From Bacteroidaceae bacterium (GTDB lineage: Bacteria; Bacteroidota; Bacteroidia; Bacteroidales; Bacteroidaceae), in NCBI GenBank assembly GCA_017503065.1, contig JAFVTT010000046.1:1-47711 (forward strand): 47,711 nt of DNA, read 5' to 3'. How positions within the stretch are numbered: the first letter of the stretch is position 1; each line of letters begins with the position of its first letter. The translations under genes and the position numbers were made by a program. Shown here piece by piece: positions 1 to 10,000 of this stretch. The notes under the pieces were generated by a model, which worked only from the letters and a program-made list of their open reading frames with translations, made no database searches and had not been told where the DNA came from.

Positions 1-104
1 TTCGGATGTTAAGGAGTGGGGGCTAAACATTAGACACAGTCTTTACGACGAATGACCGAACGGCCTTATTCCACTTCTTGATGTCGTTAACAAATGCAAA
101 AGTA
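1..104 (-). promoter_or_regulatory. Minus-strand promoter-like element and possible start of a gene off the left edge
   Basis: On the minus strand the sequence TACTTTTG (about 104 to 97) matches the Bacteroidetes -7 consensus TAnnTTTG. About 65 nt further downstream an ATG at 30..28 opens a frame (MFSPHSLTSE) that runs off the window edge. This could be the divergent neighbour of cdd, but only ten codons are visible, so the coding call is very weak and the promoter match is the better-supported part. Confidence 0.25.
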
Positions 105-154
105 TAAAGGATATTGGAATATACAATGACCGATTTGGGTTTAATGTCAATGGA

Positions 155-256
155 GCATCACGATGATGCGCCCGAATCATTACCGTTCGTTTGCCGAACG
201 ATTAGCGGTGGTAAAATTTACCATTACTAATGATATTATTGAGCGAATTCGGTAAT
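155..256. other. Non-coding stretch with several inverted repeats
   Basis: The first ~500 bases hold no convincing gene. Within them are GCATCA/TGATGC (155-169, 3-nt loop), CGTTCG/CGAACG (184-200, 5-nt loop), the perfect palindrome TGGTAAAATTTACCA (209-223), and an outer pair ATTACCG/CGGTAAT (179-185 and 250-256). They could be operator sites, a structured RNA or terminators of a gene to the left. No conserved RNA family was recognised. Confidence 0.4.
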
Positions 257-360
257 AATATGAAACTATATAGGAATAACTGACAGATTATCCTGCCTAC
301 CCCTACCTTATCCTTGTAATAAATCATAAAATTACCTCTTAACAGGAAAAAATATATATA

Positions 361-392
361 TTTGCTTTTTCACCCGCTTATTCGTACCTTTG
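361..392 (+). promoter_or_regulatory. Upstream cdd promoter (P1)
   Basis: TTTG (361-364), a 20-bp spacer and TACCTTTG (385-392) match the Bacteroidetes primary sigma factor consensus TTTG-N19-21-TAnnTTTG exactly. The -7 box overlaps the left arm of an inverted repeat GTACCTT/AAGGTAC (384-390 and 404-410), so the transcript or an operator may be controlled there. Confidence 0.6.
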
Positions 393-446
393 ACCCTTGG
401 CCGAAGGTACTTTCACTCGGAAATAGCAAAAATAAATAGAATTTAT

Positions 447-477
447 TTTGTTTTTCGCTCGCTTACTCGTACCTTTG
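447..477 (+). promoter_or_regulatory. Proximal cdd promoter (P2)
   Basis: TTTG (447-450), a 19-bp spacer and TACCTTTG (470-477) again match the consensus perfectly. The predicted start of transcription, near 482-484, leaves a leader of under 20 nt before the cdd ATG at 500. The segment CGCTTAYTCGTACCTTTG is shared with P1, so the two promoters look duplicated. Confidence 0.65.
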
Positions 478-499
478 CAAAGCAAATACCTATCATACC

Positions 500-982
500 A
501 TGAAAGAGTACGAGATTCGCACACGTGTGAATGTGCTTGTGATGGAGGATATGAGCGCACCTGAGCGCGAACTGGTTGATGCGGCCAAGAAGGCAACGGA
601 AAGCAGTTATTCCCCCTACAGCCATTTCCAAGTGGGCGCTGCCTTGCGCCTGTATAACGGCGAGATAATTACTGGCAGCAATCAGGAGAATGCGGCATAC
701 CCGGTGGGCAGTTGTGCAGAACGGACGGCACTGTTCTGGTGCGGAGCCAACAGACCTGGCGAAACGATAGCCGCCATAGCCATAGCGGCACAGACAGGAG
801 GGCGCTTCACGAAAGACCCGATTGCTCCATGCGGAATGTGCAGACAGGCACTGCTGGAAGTGGAGCACAAGCAGGGTTCGCCGATAAAAGTGATGCTCTA
901 TGGCCAGGATGGTACACACTGCATAGAAAGCGTGGAGGCACTGATGCCCCTCACCTTCAATGCAGAAAGCATGGATATATAG
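500..982 (+). CDS. cdd: Cytidine deaminase
   Basis: This 160-residue protein is a homotetramer-type cytidine deaminase, which hydrolyses cytidine and deoxycytidine to uridine and deoxyuridine in cytoplasmic pyrimidine salvage. The zinc site is visible as C72-A-E74 (Cys ligand and catalytic Glu) and P110-C-G-M-C114. The substrate-binding stretch SPYSHFQVGAAL lies at about 38-49. Length is slightly above the usual ~130-140 residues because of an N-terminal extension of about 20 residues (MKEYEIRTRV...). An internal Met at residue 15 or 18 could be an alternative start, but ATG 500 lies right after promoter P2. The gene is followed by an ABC-F gene after 17 bp, so the two are probably co-transcribed. 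Confidence 0.93.
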   Translation: MKEYEIRTRVNVLVMEDMSAPERELVDAAKKATESSYSPYSHFQVGAALRLYNGEIITGSNQENAAYPVGSCAERTALFWCGANRPGETIAAIAIAAQTGGRFTKDPIAPCGMCRQALLEVEHKQGSPIKVMLYGQDGTHCIESVEALMPLTFNAESMDI

Positions 983-987
983 GATAA

Positions 988-2616
<1,629 letters not shown>

Positions 2617-2664
2617 CTGACATAACTACACCTTATATATAATATATAGGTGACTTTGTGACAT

Positions 2665-2695
2665 AAAACGTGCCAAAATGACAATGGCACGTTTT
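2665..2695. terminator. 10-bp perfect inverted repeat between ybiT and grpE
   Basis: AAAACGTGCC (2665-2674) and GGCACGTTTT (2686-2695) form a perfect 10-bp stem with an 11-nt loop. A flanking A run and T run are included, so it could terminate transcription in either direction. The right arm overlaps a sigma-54-like promoter, so a regulatory role is also possible. Confidence 0.5.
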
Positions 2696-2699
2696 GTGC
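2685..2699 (+). promoter_or_regulatory. Sigma-54-like promoter before grpE
   Basis: TGGCACG-TTTT-GTGC has the invariant GG (2686-2687) and GC (2698-2699) separated by exactly 10 nt, as in -24/-12 sigma-54 promoters. The -12 part deviates from TTGC at one base. Predicted transcription starts near 2711, 27 nt before the grpE ATG. An alternative is a weak housekeeping -7 box TGACTTTG at 2651-2658. No CIRCE element is present. Confidence 0.4.
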
Positions 2700-2737
2700 G
2701 ATATAACAGACAGAACTAACAAACAACAAGACAACAC

Positions 2738-3319
2738 ATGGCAACAGAAGAAAAACTCAATAACGAAGAGCAGATTCAGGAAGAGACAAACGTAGACCAG
2801 ACAGAAGAGACACCTCAGCAGAACGAAACCGAAACAGCGGAACAGGAGGATACCCCCGAGGTAGAGGCCGATCCGCTGGAGGCTGCCCAGGCAGAAATAG
2901 CGGAACTGAAGAAACAACTGCTGTACAAGGTGGCAGAGTTCGACAACTACCGCAAGCGTGTCATCAAGGAGAAGGCCGACCTCATCCTGAACGGAGGCGA
3001 GAAGGTCATCACAGCCATCCTCCCCGTTATGGACGACATGGAGCGTGCCCTGGAGCAGATGCGCAAGGCCGAAGATGTACAAGCCGTGGTAGAGGGAGTG
3101 GAACTGATACAGAAAAAGTTCATGGGCATACTGGAAAAGCAGGGCGTAAAGTCCATAGAGACCAAGGATGCAGACTTTGACGTGGAAGTACACGAGGCCG
3201 TGGCACAGTTCCCCGCACCTGCACCAGAGATGAAGAACAAGGTGGTGGACTGCACCCTGAAGGGCTACAAACTGAACGAGAAGGTTATCCGTCATGCCCA
3301 GGTTGTTGTCGGCATTTAA
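2738..3319 (+). CDS. grpE: Nucleotide exchange factor GrpE
   Basis: This 193-residue protein is GrpE, the cytoplasmic exchange factor that releases ADP from DnaK during chaperone cycling. The first ~55 residues are a disordered Glu/Gln/Thr-rich tail. A long coiled coil follows (about 57-105: AEIAELKKQLLYKVAEFDNY), including the KVAEFDNYRKR signature. The compact C-terminal beta domain contains the family signature ending in GYKLNEKVIRHAQVVV. The length is typical. dnaJ follows after 38 bp on the same strand, so grpE-dnaJ form an operon; dnaK is not in the window. Confidence 0.96.
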   Translation: MATEEKLNNEEQIQEETNVDQTEETPQQNETETAEQEDTPEVEADPLEAAQAEIAELKKQLLYKVAEFDNYRKRVIKEKADLILNGGEKVITAILPVMDDMERALEQMRKAEDVQAVVEGVELIQKKFMGILEKQGVKSIETKDADFDVEVHEAVAQFPAPAPEMKNKVVDCTLKGYKLNEKVIRHAQVVVGI

Positions 3320-3357
3320 TGAATGACTGAAACGCACGTCTATAAATACACAGGAAC

Positions 3358-4533
3358 ATGGCAGAAAAGAGAGATTACTACGAAGTGCTTGGCGTACAGA
3401 AGGGCGCTTCGGAAGACGAGATAAAGAAGGCCTACAAGAAAATGGCCATCAAGTATCACCCCGACCGCAATCCGGGTGACAAGGAAGCCGAGGAGAAGTT
3501 CAAGGAGGCGGCAGAAGCCTACGACGTGCTCCGCGACCCCGACAAGCGTGCCCGTTACGACCAGTTCGGCCATGCCGGCATGGGCGGTGCCGGAGGCTTT
3601 GGTGGCCAGGGCTTTGACATGAACGACATCTTCTCCATGTTCGGCGACATCTTTGGCGGCCACATGGGTGGCGGTGGAGGCTTCGGCGGTTTCGGTGGTT
3701 TTGGAGGTTTCGGCGGCGGTGGCGGCCGCGGTGCACAGAAACACCAGGGCAGCGACCTGCGCTTGAAAGTAAAACTCACATTGGAGGAAGTTGCCAAGGG
3801 AGCGACCAAGAAGTTCAAGGTTAAGAAGGATGTCACCTGCTCGCATTGCCACGGCTCCGGTTCTCAGGACGGCAAGACCGAGTCCTGCGGCACATGCCAT
3901 GGCACAGGTTATGTGACACGTCAGGTGAACACCATGTTCGGACGCATGCAGCAGCAGAGTGTCTGCAATGTGTGCGGCGGTCAGGGCACTACCATCAAGA
4001 ATAAATGCTCACACTGCTCAGGCACCGGCGTGGTCAGCGGCGAAGAGGTCGTTGAGGTACAGATACCGGCAGGCGTACAGGATGGCATGATACTTACCGT
4101 TCAGGGCAAGGGTAATGCCGGACGCAACAACGGTTATGCCGGCGACATACAGGTGTATGTAGAAGTGGAACAGCACAGCGAACTGAGCCGTCGCGACAAC
4201 GACCTTGTCTACAACTTGCTTCTTGACCTGCCCACCGCAGTACTGGGCGGTCCTGCCGAGATACCAACCATTGACGGTCGTGTGAAGATAAAGATTGAAC
4301 CGGGCACACAACCCGGCAAGACAGTGCGTCTTCGCGGCAAGGGGCTTCCTGCATTGCATGGATATGGCTATGGATACGGAGACCTCATAGTGAATATATC
4401 CATATACATTCCCGAAACTCTGACCAAGGAGGAACACGAAGCCTTCGAGAAGATGAAGGGCAGCGACAGTTTCAAACCCTCGCAGACAACCAAGAACTCA
4501 TTCTTCCAGAAGTTCAAGAACTTGTTCAGTTAA
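3358..4533 (+). CDS. dnaJ: Chaperone DnaJ (Hsp40)
   Basis: This 391-residue type I J-protein delivers unfolded substrates to DnaK and stimulates its ATPase. The J domain occupies 1-70 with HPD at 34-36. A long Gly/Phe-rich segment follows at ~74-125, containing uninterrupted GGFGGF-type repeats. Four CxxCxGxG zinc motifs ([32 protein letters not shown]) lie between about 160 and 225, and the C-terminal substrate-binding barrels run to the end. The length is normal for the family. It is preceded by grpE and followed by folC after 36 bp, so folC may share the chaperone transcript. Confidence 0.97.
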   Translation: MAEKRDYYEVLGVQKGASEDEIKKAYKKMAIKYHPDRNPGDKEAEEKFKEAAEAYDVLRDPDKRARYDQFGHAGMGGAGGFGGQGFDMNDIFSMFGDIFGGHMGGGGGFGGFGGFGGFGGGGGRGAQKHQGSDLRLKVKLTLEEVAKGATKKFKVKKDVTCSHCHGSGSQDGKTESCGTCHGTGYVTRQVNTMFGRMQQQSVCNVCGGQGTTIKNKCSHCSGTGVVSGEEVVEVQIPAGVQDGMILTVQGKGNAGRNNGYAGDIQVYVEVEQHSELSRRDNDLVYNLLLDLPTAVLGGPAEIPTIDGRVKIKIEPGTQPGKTVRLRGKGLPALHGYGYGYGDLIVNISIYIPETLTKEEHEAFEKMKGSDSFKPSQTTKNSFFQKFKNLFS

Positions 4534-4569
4534 ACATTCATAAAACGCTGTATTGAAACCACTTTTACT

Positions 4570-5826
4570 ATGACATATAGCGAAGCCACAGAATACCTGT
4601 TCACCTCAGCCCCGTTGTTTCAGAACATCGGGGCTGGCGCATATAAGGAGGGATTAGGAAATACCGTTGCCCTGGATGCACACTTCGGCCACCCACACAC
4701 GAAATACCTGACGATACACGTTGCCGGTACAAACGGCAAGGGCAGCGTCAGTCACACCTTGGCCGCCATTCTGCAAAGCGCAGGATACAAGGTGGGCCTG
4801 TACACAAGCCCCCACCTCGTGGACTTCCGCGAACGCATCCGCGTCAACGGGGAGATGATACCAGAGGATAGGGTCATACGGTTCGTTGAAGAAGAGCGAT
4901 GTTTCTTTGAACCCCTCCATCCTTCATTCTTTGAACTTGCAACCGCCTTGGCATTCAAGTATTTCGAGGAAGCCGAGGTTGACATTGCCGTAATAGAAAC
5001 AGGGCTTGGCGGCAGATTGGACTGCACAAACATCATAAATCCCATACTGTCCGTCATAACTAACATAAGTTTTGACCACGTACAGTTCCTCGGGGACACA
5101 CTTGAAGCAATAGCAGGGGAAAAAGCCGGTATCATCAAGGCTGGCCCGCCCGTCGTTATTGGTGAAACCGGAGGCAATGACAAAGTAAGGCAGGTCTTTG
5201 CCGACAAGGCCAAGGAGAAACACTCCCCCATCCTATTTGCCGATGAATTATGCCATCCCAAGGTGGAAACACAACTGAAAGGCTTTTGTCAGGAGAAGAA
5301 CACACAGACAATTCTCACTGCTCTGGACTTCCTCAGAAAGGACGTCAAAGAACACACGGATTGCAAGACACTGAATATTAGCGAGGAAGACATCTGCAAC
5401 GGTTTCATGCACGTTTGCGAACTGACAGGCCTCATGGGACGTTGGCAGACGCTTTCCGAGAAGCCCCTGACCATTTGCGACACGGGGCACAACGTCGGCG
5501 GTTGGGAATACATCAGCAAACAACTGGAACAGACCCCGGGCACACTACACATCGTCATCGGCATGGTAGGCGACAAGGATGTGAGAAAGGTAGTGGCCAT
5601 GCTTCCCAAAAGAGCAAGGTACTACTTCACACAGGCCAGCGTGAAGCGGGCAATGCCTGCCGCAGAGTTTGCAGAAATAGCAAGAGAAAGCGGATTGGAG
5701 GGCAACACATACGACACTGTTGCCAAAGCATACGAAGAAGCCGGACGACACGCTTCCGAAAACGACACAATCTTCATAGGAGGCAGCACCTTTGTTGTTG
5801 CCGACATGCTGGAGAACATTTCCTGA
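4570..5826 (+). CDS. folC: Bifunctional folylpolyglutamate synthase/dihydrofolate synthase
   Basis: This 418-residue Mur-ligase-family enzyme adds glutamate to dihydropteroate and to reduced folates, in the cytoplasm, using ATP. The P-loop VAGTNGKGSVSH is at 51-62. The folate-binding signature YTSPHLVDFRERIRVNG starts near residue 78. The ETGLGGRLDCTNI motif typical of FolC follows near 143-155, and the C-terminal glutamate-ligase domain contains DTGHN. The length is standard. It lies 36 bp after dnaJ, with no clear promoter of its own. Confidence 0.94.
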   Translation: MTYSEATEYLFTSAPLFQNIGAGAYKEGLGNTVALDAHFGHPHTKYLTIHVAGTNGKGSVSHTLAAILQSAGYKVGLYTSPHLVDFRERIRVNGEMIPEDRVIRFVEEERCFFEPLHPSFFELATALAFKYFEEAEVDIAVIETGLGGRLDCTNIINPILSVITNISFDHVQFLGDTLEAIAGEKAGIIKAGPPVVIGETGGNDKVRQVFADKAKEKHSPILFADELCHPKVETQLKGFCQEKNTQTILTALDFLRKDVKEHTDCKTLNISEEDICNGFMHVCELTGLMGRWQTLSEKPLTICDTGHNVGGWEYISKQLEQTPGTLHIVIGMVGDKDVRKVVAMLPKRARYYFTQASVKRAMPAAEFAEIARESGLEGNTYDTVAKAYEEAGRHASENDTIFIGGSTFVVADMLENIS

Positions 5827-5880
5827 CACGATAGAAAGCGCCTTTGGGCAGATTCGTACAACTTTTTCCATTCATAAGTA

Positions 5881-5911
5881 TTGGCGGTATTGGGATTATT
5901 TTGTATATTTG
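5881..5911 (+). promoter_or_regulatory. Promoter of the galactose operon
   Basis: TTGG (5881-5884), a 19-bp spacer and TATATTTG (5904-5911) fit the Bacteroidetes primary promoter with one change in the -33 box. The predicted leader of ~28 nt contains two direct copies of TAAACACT just before the galM ATG, a possible regulator or translation element. Confidence 0.6.
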
Positions 5912-5944
5912 CATCGAAAGTAAACACTTTAAACACTAATCCCA

Positions 5945-7024
5945 ATGGAGAACAAGTTGATTTCCGGCCTGAAGCGCGAAGACTTTCAGGCCATGGTACA
6001 GGGCAAGGAAACTGACCTGTACACTCTGACCAATGCTCAGGGCATGGAAGTAAGCATAACAAATTACGGTGGTTCTCTGGTGTCCATCATGGTACCTGAC
6101 CGCGACGGCAACATGGCCAACGTCATTCAGGGACACGACTGCATCCAGGATTGCCTGAACAGCCCAGAACCATTCCTTTCCACCCTCGTGGGCAGATACG
6201 GCAACCGCATTTGCCGTGGCAAATTCACAATGAACGGCAAGGATTACAGCCTCGCCATCAACAACGGTCCCAACCACCTGCACGGCGGTCCCACCGGTTG
6301 TCATGCACGTGTATGGGATGCCGAGCAGTTGAACGACCAGGAACTGGTACTGCGCTACACCTTTGCATACTATGAGGAAGGTTTCCCCGGTGAGGTGAAA
6401 ATGACCGTAAAGTATTCTCTGACAAACGAGAATGAACTGGTTATCGACTATCGTGGCACTACCAACAAGAAGACCGTAGTGAACATGACCAGCCACGGTT
6501 TCTTCTCGCTGACAGGTATCGGTACTCCCACCCCATCACAGTTGGACACCATCCTAACCATCAATGCAGACTTCTATGTTCCCATTGATGAGAACAGCAT
6601 ACCCACCGGCGAGATTCGCAAGGTAGAGGGCACTCCCTTTGACTTCCGCACACCAAAGCCTGTAGGTCGCGATATTGCCGCCGATGACGAGCAGATAAAG
6701 AACGGCACCGGCTACGACCACTGCTATGTTCTGAACAAGCACGAACCCGGCGAACTCACATTGGCAGCCTCTATGGTAGAACCATCTACTGGCCGCACAA
6801 TGGAATGTTGGACCACCGAACCCGGCGTACAGTTCTATAGCGACAACTGGGCAGACGGTTACAAGGGTCAGCACGGCGCCACCTTCGGCAAACACTCTGG
6901 CCTGTGCTTCGAGGCACAGCACTTCCCCGACTCTCCCAACCGTGCACACTTCCCCAGCACACAGTTGAAACCCGGAGAGGTTTACGTTCAGAAGACCGTT
7001 TACAAGTTCGGCACAGACAAGTAA
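5945..7024 (+). CDS. galM: Aldose 1-epimerase (galactose mutarotase)
   Basis: This 359-residue protein interconverts beta- and alpha-D-galactose, the first step of the Leloir pathway. The family motifs are present: NGPNHLHGG with a substrate-binding His (~residue 100), NMTSHGFFSL with the catalytic His (~180), and LCFEAQHFPDSPN with the catalytic Glu (~320). No signal peptide is seen, so it acts in the cytoplasm. It is the first gene of a galM-permease-galK operon. A strong hairpin separates it from the permease. Confidence 0.93.
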   Translation: MENKLISGLKREDFQAMVQGKETDLYTLTNAQGMEVSITNYGGSLVSIMVPDRDGNMANVIQGHDCIQDCLNSPEPFLSTLVGRYGNRICRGKFTMNGKDYSLAINNGPNHLHGGPTGCHARVWDAEQLNDQELVLRYTFAYYEEGFPGEVKMTVKYSLTNENELVIDYRGTTNKKTVVNMTSHGFFSLTGIGTPTPSQLDTILTINADFYVPIDENSIPTGEIRKVEGTPFDFRTPKPVGRDIAADDEQIKNGTGYDHCYVLNKHEPGELTLAASMVEPSTGRTMECWTTEPGVQFYSDNWADGYKGQHGATFGKHSGLCFEAQHFPDSPNRAHFPSTQLKPGEVYVQKTVYKFGTDK

Positions 7025-7032
7025 GACACACG

Positions 7033-7071
7033 AAGCCGCTCTTTCTTCCACCAACGAAGAAAGGGTGGCTT
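7033..7071 (+). terminator. Intercistronic hairpin between galM and permease gene
   Basis: AAGCCGCTCTTTCTTC (7033-7048) pairs with GAAGAAAGGGTGGCTT (7056-7071) over 16 bp with two G-U pairs and a 7-nt loop, followed by TTTCATT. It may be a partial terminator or a processing/stability element that sets the galM to permease ratio, since galK further downstream belongs to the same pathway. Confidence 0.6.
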
Positions 7072-7125
7072 TCATTGATTATAATCATTTATTCACTAAT
7101 AACTTAAACAAACAAAATTAAAGTA

Positions 7126-8376
7126 ATGGCTCAAAAAACAAAACAATGGGGCGCTATTATCGTGATGATTGCGCTCTTCGCTATGATTGCCTTCGTGACC
7201 AACTTGTGTTCTCCAATGGCCGTCATTGTAAAGAATGACTTTGAGGTAAGTAACGTATTGGCTCAGATTGGTAACTATGGTAACTTCATCGCTTACCTCG
7301 TTATCAGCATTCCTGCCGGTATGATTATCGCCAAGATCGGTTACAAAAAGACCGCCCTCTTAGGTCTCGTAATCGGTATTATCGGTATCCTTATCCAGTG
7401 GCTCAGCGGTTCTGTGGGCAAGGACTACGCTTTCCTTACTTACTTGATTGGTGCATTCATCAGTGGTTGCACAATGGCTATCCTCAACTGTGTTGTTAAC
7501 CCCATGCTCAACCTGCTTGGTGGTGGTGGCAACGCTGGTAACCAGTTGATTCAGACAGGTGGTGTGTTCAACAGCGCAGCAGCCGTTGCCGTTTACATCC
7601 TGATGGGTGCTCTAATTGGCGACGTTACCAAAGCTCACATTGCCGACGCTACTCCTGCCCTGATGATTGCATTGGGCATCTTCGTCCTCGCATTTGTAGT
7701 TATTCTGTTCACAAAGATTGAAGAACCTGAGCAGGCTCCCGTTGACACCTCTTTGATTAAGGGCGCAATGAGTTACCGCCACTTCGTTCTCGGTGTGCTG
7801 GGTATCGGCATGTACATGGGTATCGAGGTTGGTGTTCCCAACTATGCAAACCTGTACATGATTGACCTGGGCATTCCTGCTGCCGTAGCCGGTCAGTTGG
7901 TTGCCGTATACTGGTTCATGATGCTTATCGGCCGTTTCGTAGGTGCATCTATCGGTAACAAGGTATCAAGCCGCGCTATGATTACCGTCGTTGCTACAGC
8001 ATCTCTGCTACTCGTTCTCTTCGGCATGTACGCACCCTCTACTTGGACCGTTGACGTTCCTGGTGTAGACTGGGCTAACCTCAGCATGATTACCCAGAAT
8101 GTTCCCGTTGGCGTATTCGCGTTCTTGCTTGTAGGTCTCTGCACATCAGTAATGTGGGGTGGTATTTTCAATATGGCCGTAGAGGGTCTGGGCAAGTACA
8201 CCGCCATAGCTTCAGGTATCTTCATGACCATGGTATTCTTCTGCGCAGTGATGATGGGTGTTCAAGGTTATGTTGCCGACCTGTTTGGCTACATCAACTC
8301 TTACTGGGTAGTTGTAATCTGCGCTGCTTACGTTCTGTTCTATGCTCAGATTGGTAGCCGTACTGCAAAGGACTAA
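7126..8376 (+). CDS. MFS sugar permease, probably galactose:H+ symporter
   Basis: This 416-residue inner-membrane protein has about 12 hydrophobic helices and belongs to the major facilitator superfamily. The pattern ILNCVVNPMLNLLG...GVFNS at about 120-150 resembles the fucose:H+ symporter (FHS) branch. The acidic residues important in FucP are not evident: Asn and Val occupy the probable positions. Its position between galM and galK makes galactose (or a galactoside) the likely substrate; this is inference from context. The DNA is unusually regular in codon use, like galK, as in highly expressed genes. Confidence 0.82.
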   Translation: MAQKTKQWGAIIVMIALFAMIAFVTNLCSPMAVIVKNDFEVSNVLAQIGNYGNFIAYLVISIPAGMIIAKIGYKKTALLGLVIGIIGILIQWLSGSVGKDYAFLTYLIGAFISGCTMAILNCVVNPMLNLLGGGGNAGNQLIQTGGVFNSAAAVAVYILMGALIGDVTKAHIADATPALMIALGIFVLAFVVILFTKIEEPEQAPVDTSLIKGAMSYRHFVLGVLGIGMYMGIEVGVPNYANLYMIDLGIPAAVAGQLVAVYWFMMLIGRFVGASIGNKVSSRAMITVVATASLLLVLFGMYAPSTWTVDVPGVDWANLSMITQNVPVGVFAFLLVGLCTSVMWGGIFNMAVEGLGKYTAIASGIFMTMVFFCAVMMGVQGYVADLFGYINSYWVVVICAAYVLFYAQIGSRTAKD

Positions 8377-8405
8377 TTCAGTCTAAAAAAATCATTAACC
8401 TATCC

Positions 8406-8423
8406 CCCTCCTCGGTAGGAGGG
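8406..8423 (+). other. Short hairpin before galK
   Basis: CCCTCCT (8406-8412) and AGGAGGG (8417-8423) form a perfect 7-bp stem with a 4-nt loop, 22 nt before the galK ATG. The right arm resembles a Shine-Dalgarno sequence that would be hidden in the stem, but it lies too far from the start codon to be a normal ribosome-binding site. Confidence 0.45.
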
Positions 8424-8445
8424 AAATAAACAACCTAAAATAACT

Positions 8446-9606
8446 ATGAGACTTACAATTGATGACGTAAGAAGTCGCTTCATCAAGCACTTCGATGGAA
8501 CAACTGGCAGTGTTTATGCTTCTCCTGGTCGTATCAACCTGATCGGTGAGCACACTGACTACAACAACGGTTTCGTTTTCCCCGGTGCAGTGCAGCAGGG
8601 TATGATTGCAGAAATCAAGCCCAATGGCACCCGCAACGTTAATGCATATTCTATCGACCTGAAGGACAAGGTTACCTTTTCTTTGGACGATCCCGAAGGC
8701 CCCAAGGCAACTTGGGCTCGCTACATCTACGGTGTTTGCCGTGAGATGATGGCTTTGGGTGTACCCGTAGAGGGTTTCAATACTGCTTTCGCAGGTGATG
8801 TGCCTCTCGGTGCAGGTATGAGTTCTTCTGCTGCTCTGGAGAGTACCTTTGCTTTCGCATGCAACGACCTGTGGGGCGACAACAAGATCGAGAAGATGGA
8901 GTTGGCACGCGTAGGCCAGCGCACCGAGCACAAGTATATCGGTTGTAACTGCGGTATCATGGACCAGTTCGCCAGCGTACATGGCAAGGCAGGCAGTCTG
9001 ATGCGTCTGGACTGCCGTAGCGGTGAGTTCGCATACTTCCCCTGGAATCCTCAGGGCTACAAGCTGGTTCTGGTGAACAGTTGCGTCAAGCATGAGTTGG
9101 CAGGCAGTCCCTACAACGAGCGTCGTCTCTCTTGCGAGCGCGTTGCTGCTGTCATCAACAAGCACCATCCCGAGGTTGAGACCCTCCGCGACGCCAACAT
9201 GGCTCTGCTGGACGAGGTTAAGGCCGAGGTTAGCGAAGAGGATTACAAGAGAGCACGCTACGTCATTGGTGAGGTTGACCGCGTATTGGCAGTCTGCGAC
9301 GCTCTGGAGCGTGGTGACTACGAGACCGTTGGCCAGAAGATGTACGAGACCCACTTTGGTCTGAGCAAGGAGTATGAGGTATCTTGCGAAGAGCTTGACT
9401 TCCTCAACGACATTGCTAAGGAAGAGGGTGTTACCGGTAGCCGCATCATGGGTGGTGGTTTTGGTGGTTGTACTATCAACCTGGTTGCTAACGAACTGTA
9501 CGACAACTTTGTAAAGGTTGTTAAGGAGAAGTTCGCCGCCAAGTACGGCAAGGCTCCCATCGTCATTGACGTTGTTATCGGCGACGGTTCTCGCAAGCTC
9601 TGCTAA
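8446..9606 (+). CDS. galK: Galactokinase
   Basis: This 386-residue GHMP-family kinase phosphorylates alpha-D-galactose to galactose-1-phosphate with ATP. The galactokinase signature GRINLIGEHTDYNNG starts near residue 29. The phosphate-binding loop PLGAGMSSSAALE is at about 120-132, the catalytic Asp lies in GIMDQFAS, and the C-terminal motif GGGFGGCTINLV is present. The length is typical. It is the last gene of the galactose operon and is followed by a strong terminator. galT and galE are not in this window. Confidence 0.96.
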   Translation: MRLTIDDVRSRFIKHFDGTTGSVYASPGRINLIGEHTDYNNGFVFPGAVQQGMIAEIKPNGTRNVNAYSIDLKDKVTFSLDDPEGPKATWARYIYGVCREMMALGVPVEGFNTAFAGDVPLGAGMSSSAALESTFAFACNDLWGDNKIEKMELARVGQRTEHKYIGCNCGIMDQFASVHGKAGSLMRLDCRSGEFAYFPWNPQGYKLVLVNSCVKHELAGSPYNERRLSCERVAAVINKHHPEVETLRDANMALLDEVKAEVSEEDYKRARYVIGEVDRVLAVCDALERGDYETVGQKMYETHFGLSKEYEVSCEELDFLNDIAKEEGVTGSRIMGGGFGGCTINLVANELYDNFVKVVKEKFAAKYGKAPIVIDVVIGDGSRKLC

Positions 9607-9639
9607 ACCGGCATAAATTAAATACATTACACTGTGTAT

Positions 9640-9667
9640 GAGGGTGTTCAAAAAATGAACTACCCTC
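9640..9667 (+). other. Imperfect hairpin after galK
   Basis: GAGGGTGTTC (9640-9649) pairs with GAACTACCCTC (9657-9667) with one bulged base and an A-rich loop. There is no T run, so it is more likely an RNA-stability element than a terminator. Apart from this hairpin and the two terminators, the 394 bases between galK and htpG hold no gene. Confidence 0.35.
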
Positions 9668-9714
9668 GAAAAAGTAGAGCGTTTAAACGTTAATCATTAA
9701 TCTCTTTATAGTAG

Positions 9715-9750
9715 TGAGTTCGGTATTATGCCGAACTCATTACTTTTTTA
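9715..9750 (+). terminator. Terminator of the galactose operon
   Basis: TGAGTTCGG (9715-9723) and CCGAACTCA (9731-9739) form a perfect 9-bp stem with a 7-nt loop, followed by TTACTTTTTT. This is a clear intrinsic terminator for the plus-strand operon. Confidence 0.85.
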
Positions 9751-9831
9751 TTTTAATTATATCCTTGTCCCGAATTCTATTCTTGACCCTGATGTATATA
9801 TACACAAAGATGCTCTTGAAGTGACTGGAAA

Positions 9832-9860
9832 TGAAAAATCGGCCCTGAAACAGAGCCGAT
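9832..9860 (-). terminator. Terminator of htpG
   Basis: On the minus strand ATCGGCTCTG pairs with CAGGGCCGAT over 10 bp (one G-U) around a 3-nt loop (9838-9860) and is followed by TTTTTC. It lies about 140 nt beyond the htpG stop. Confidence 0.75.
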
Positions 9861-10000
9861 AATATAGATAAACTATGAGTCTGTAGACTAACTCGGATTG
9901 AAGGAATTAAATGACAATCCCTATTTATATAACAGATTATATAACAGAGAATTTTATCGATTCAGTACTAATTTGAAAATTCTTCAGCAAAAAAGTAGTA

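Noticed and set aside
2617..2737. CIRCE/HrcA operator before grpE
   Set aside because: The inverted repeat there is AAAACGTGCC/GGCACGTTTT, not TTAGCACTC-N9-GAGTGCTAA.
8406..8423. Riboswitch or thermometer before galK
   Set aside because: A single 7-bp hairpin 22 nt from the start, in a lineage that rarely uses Shine-Dalgarno sequences, is too little evidence.
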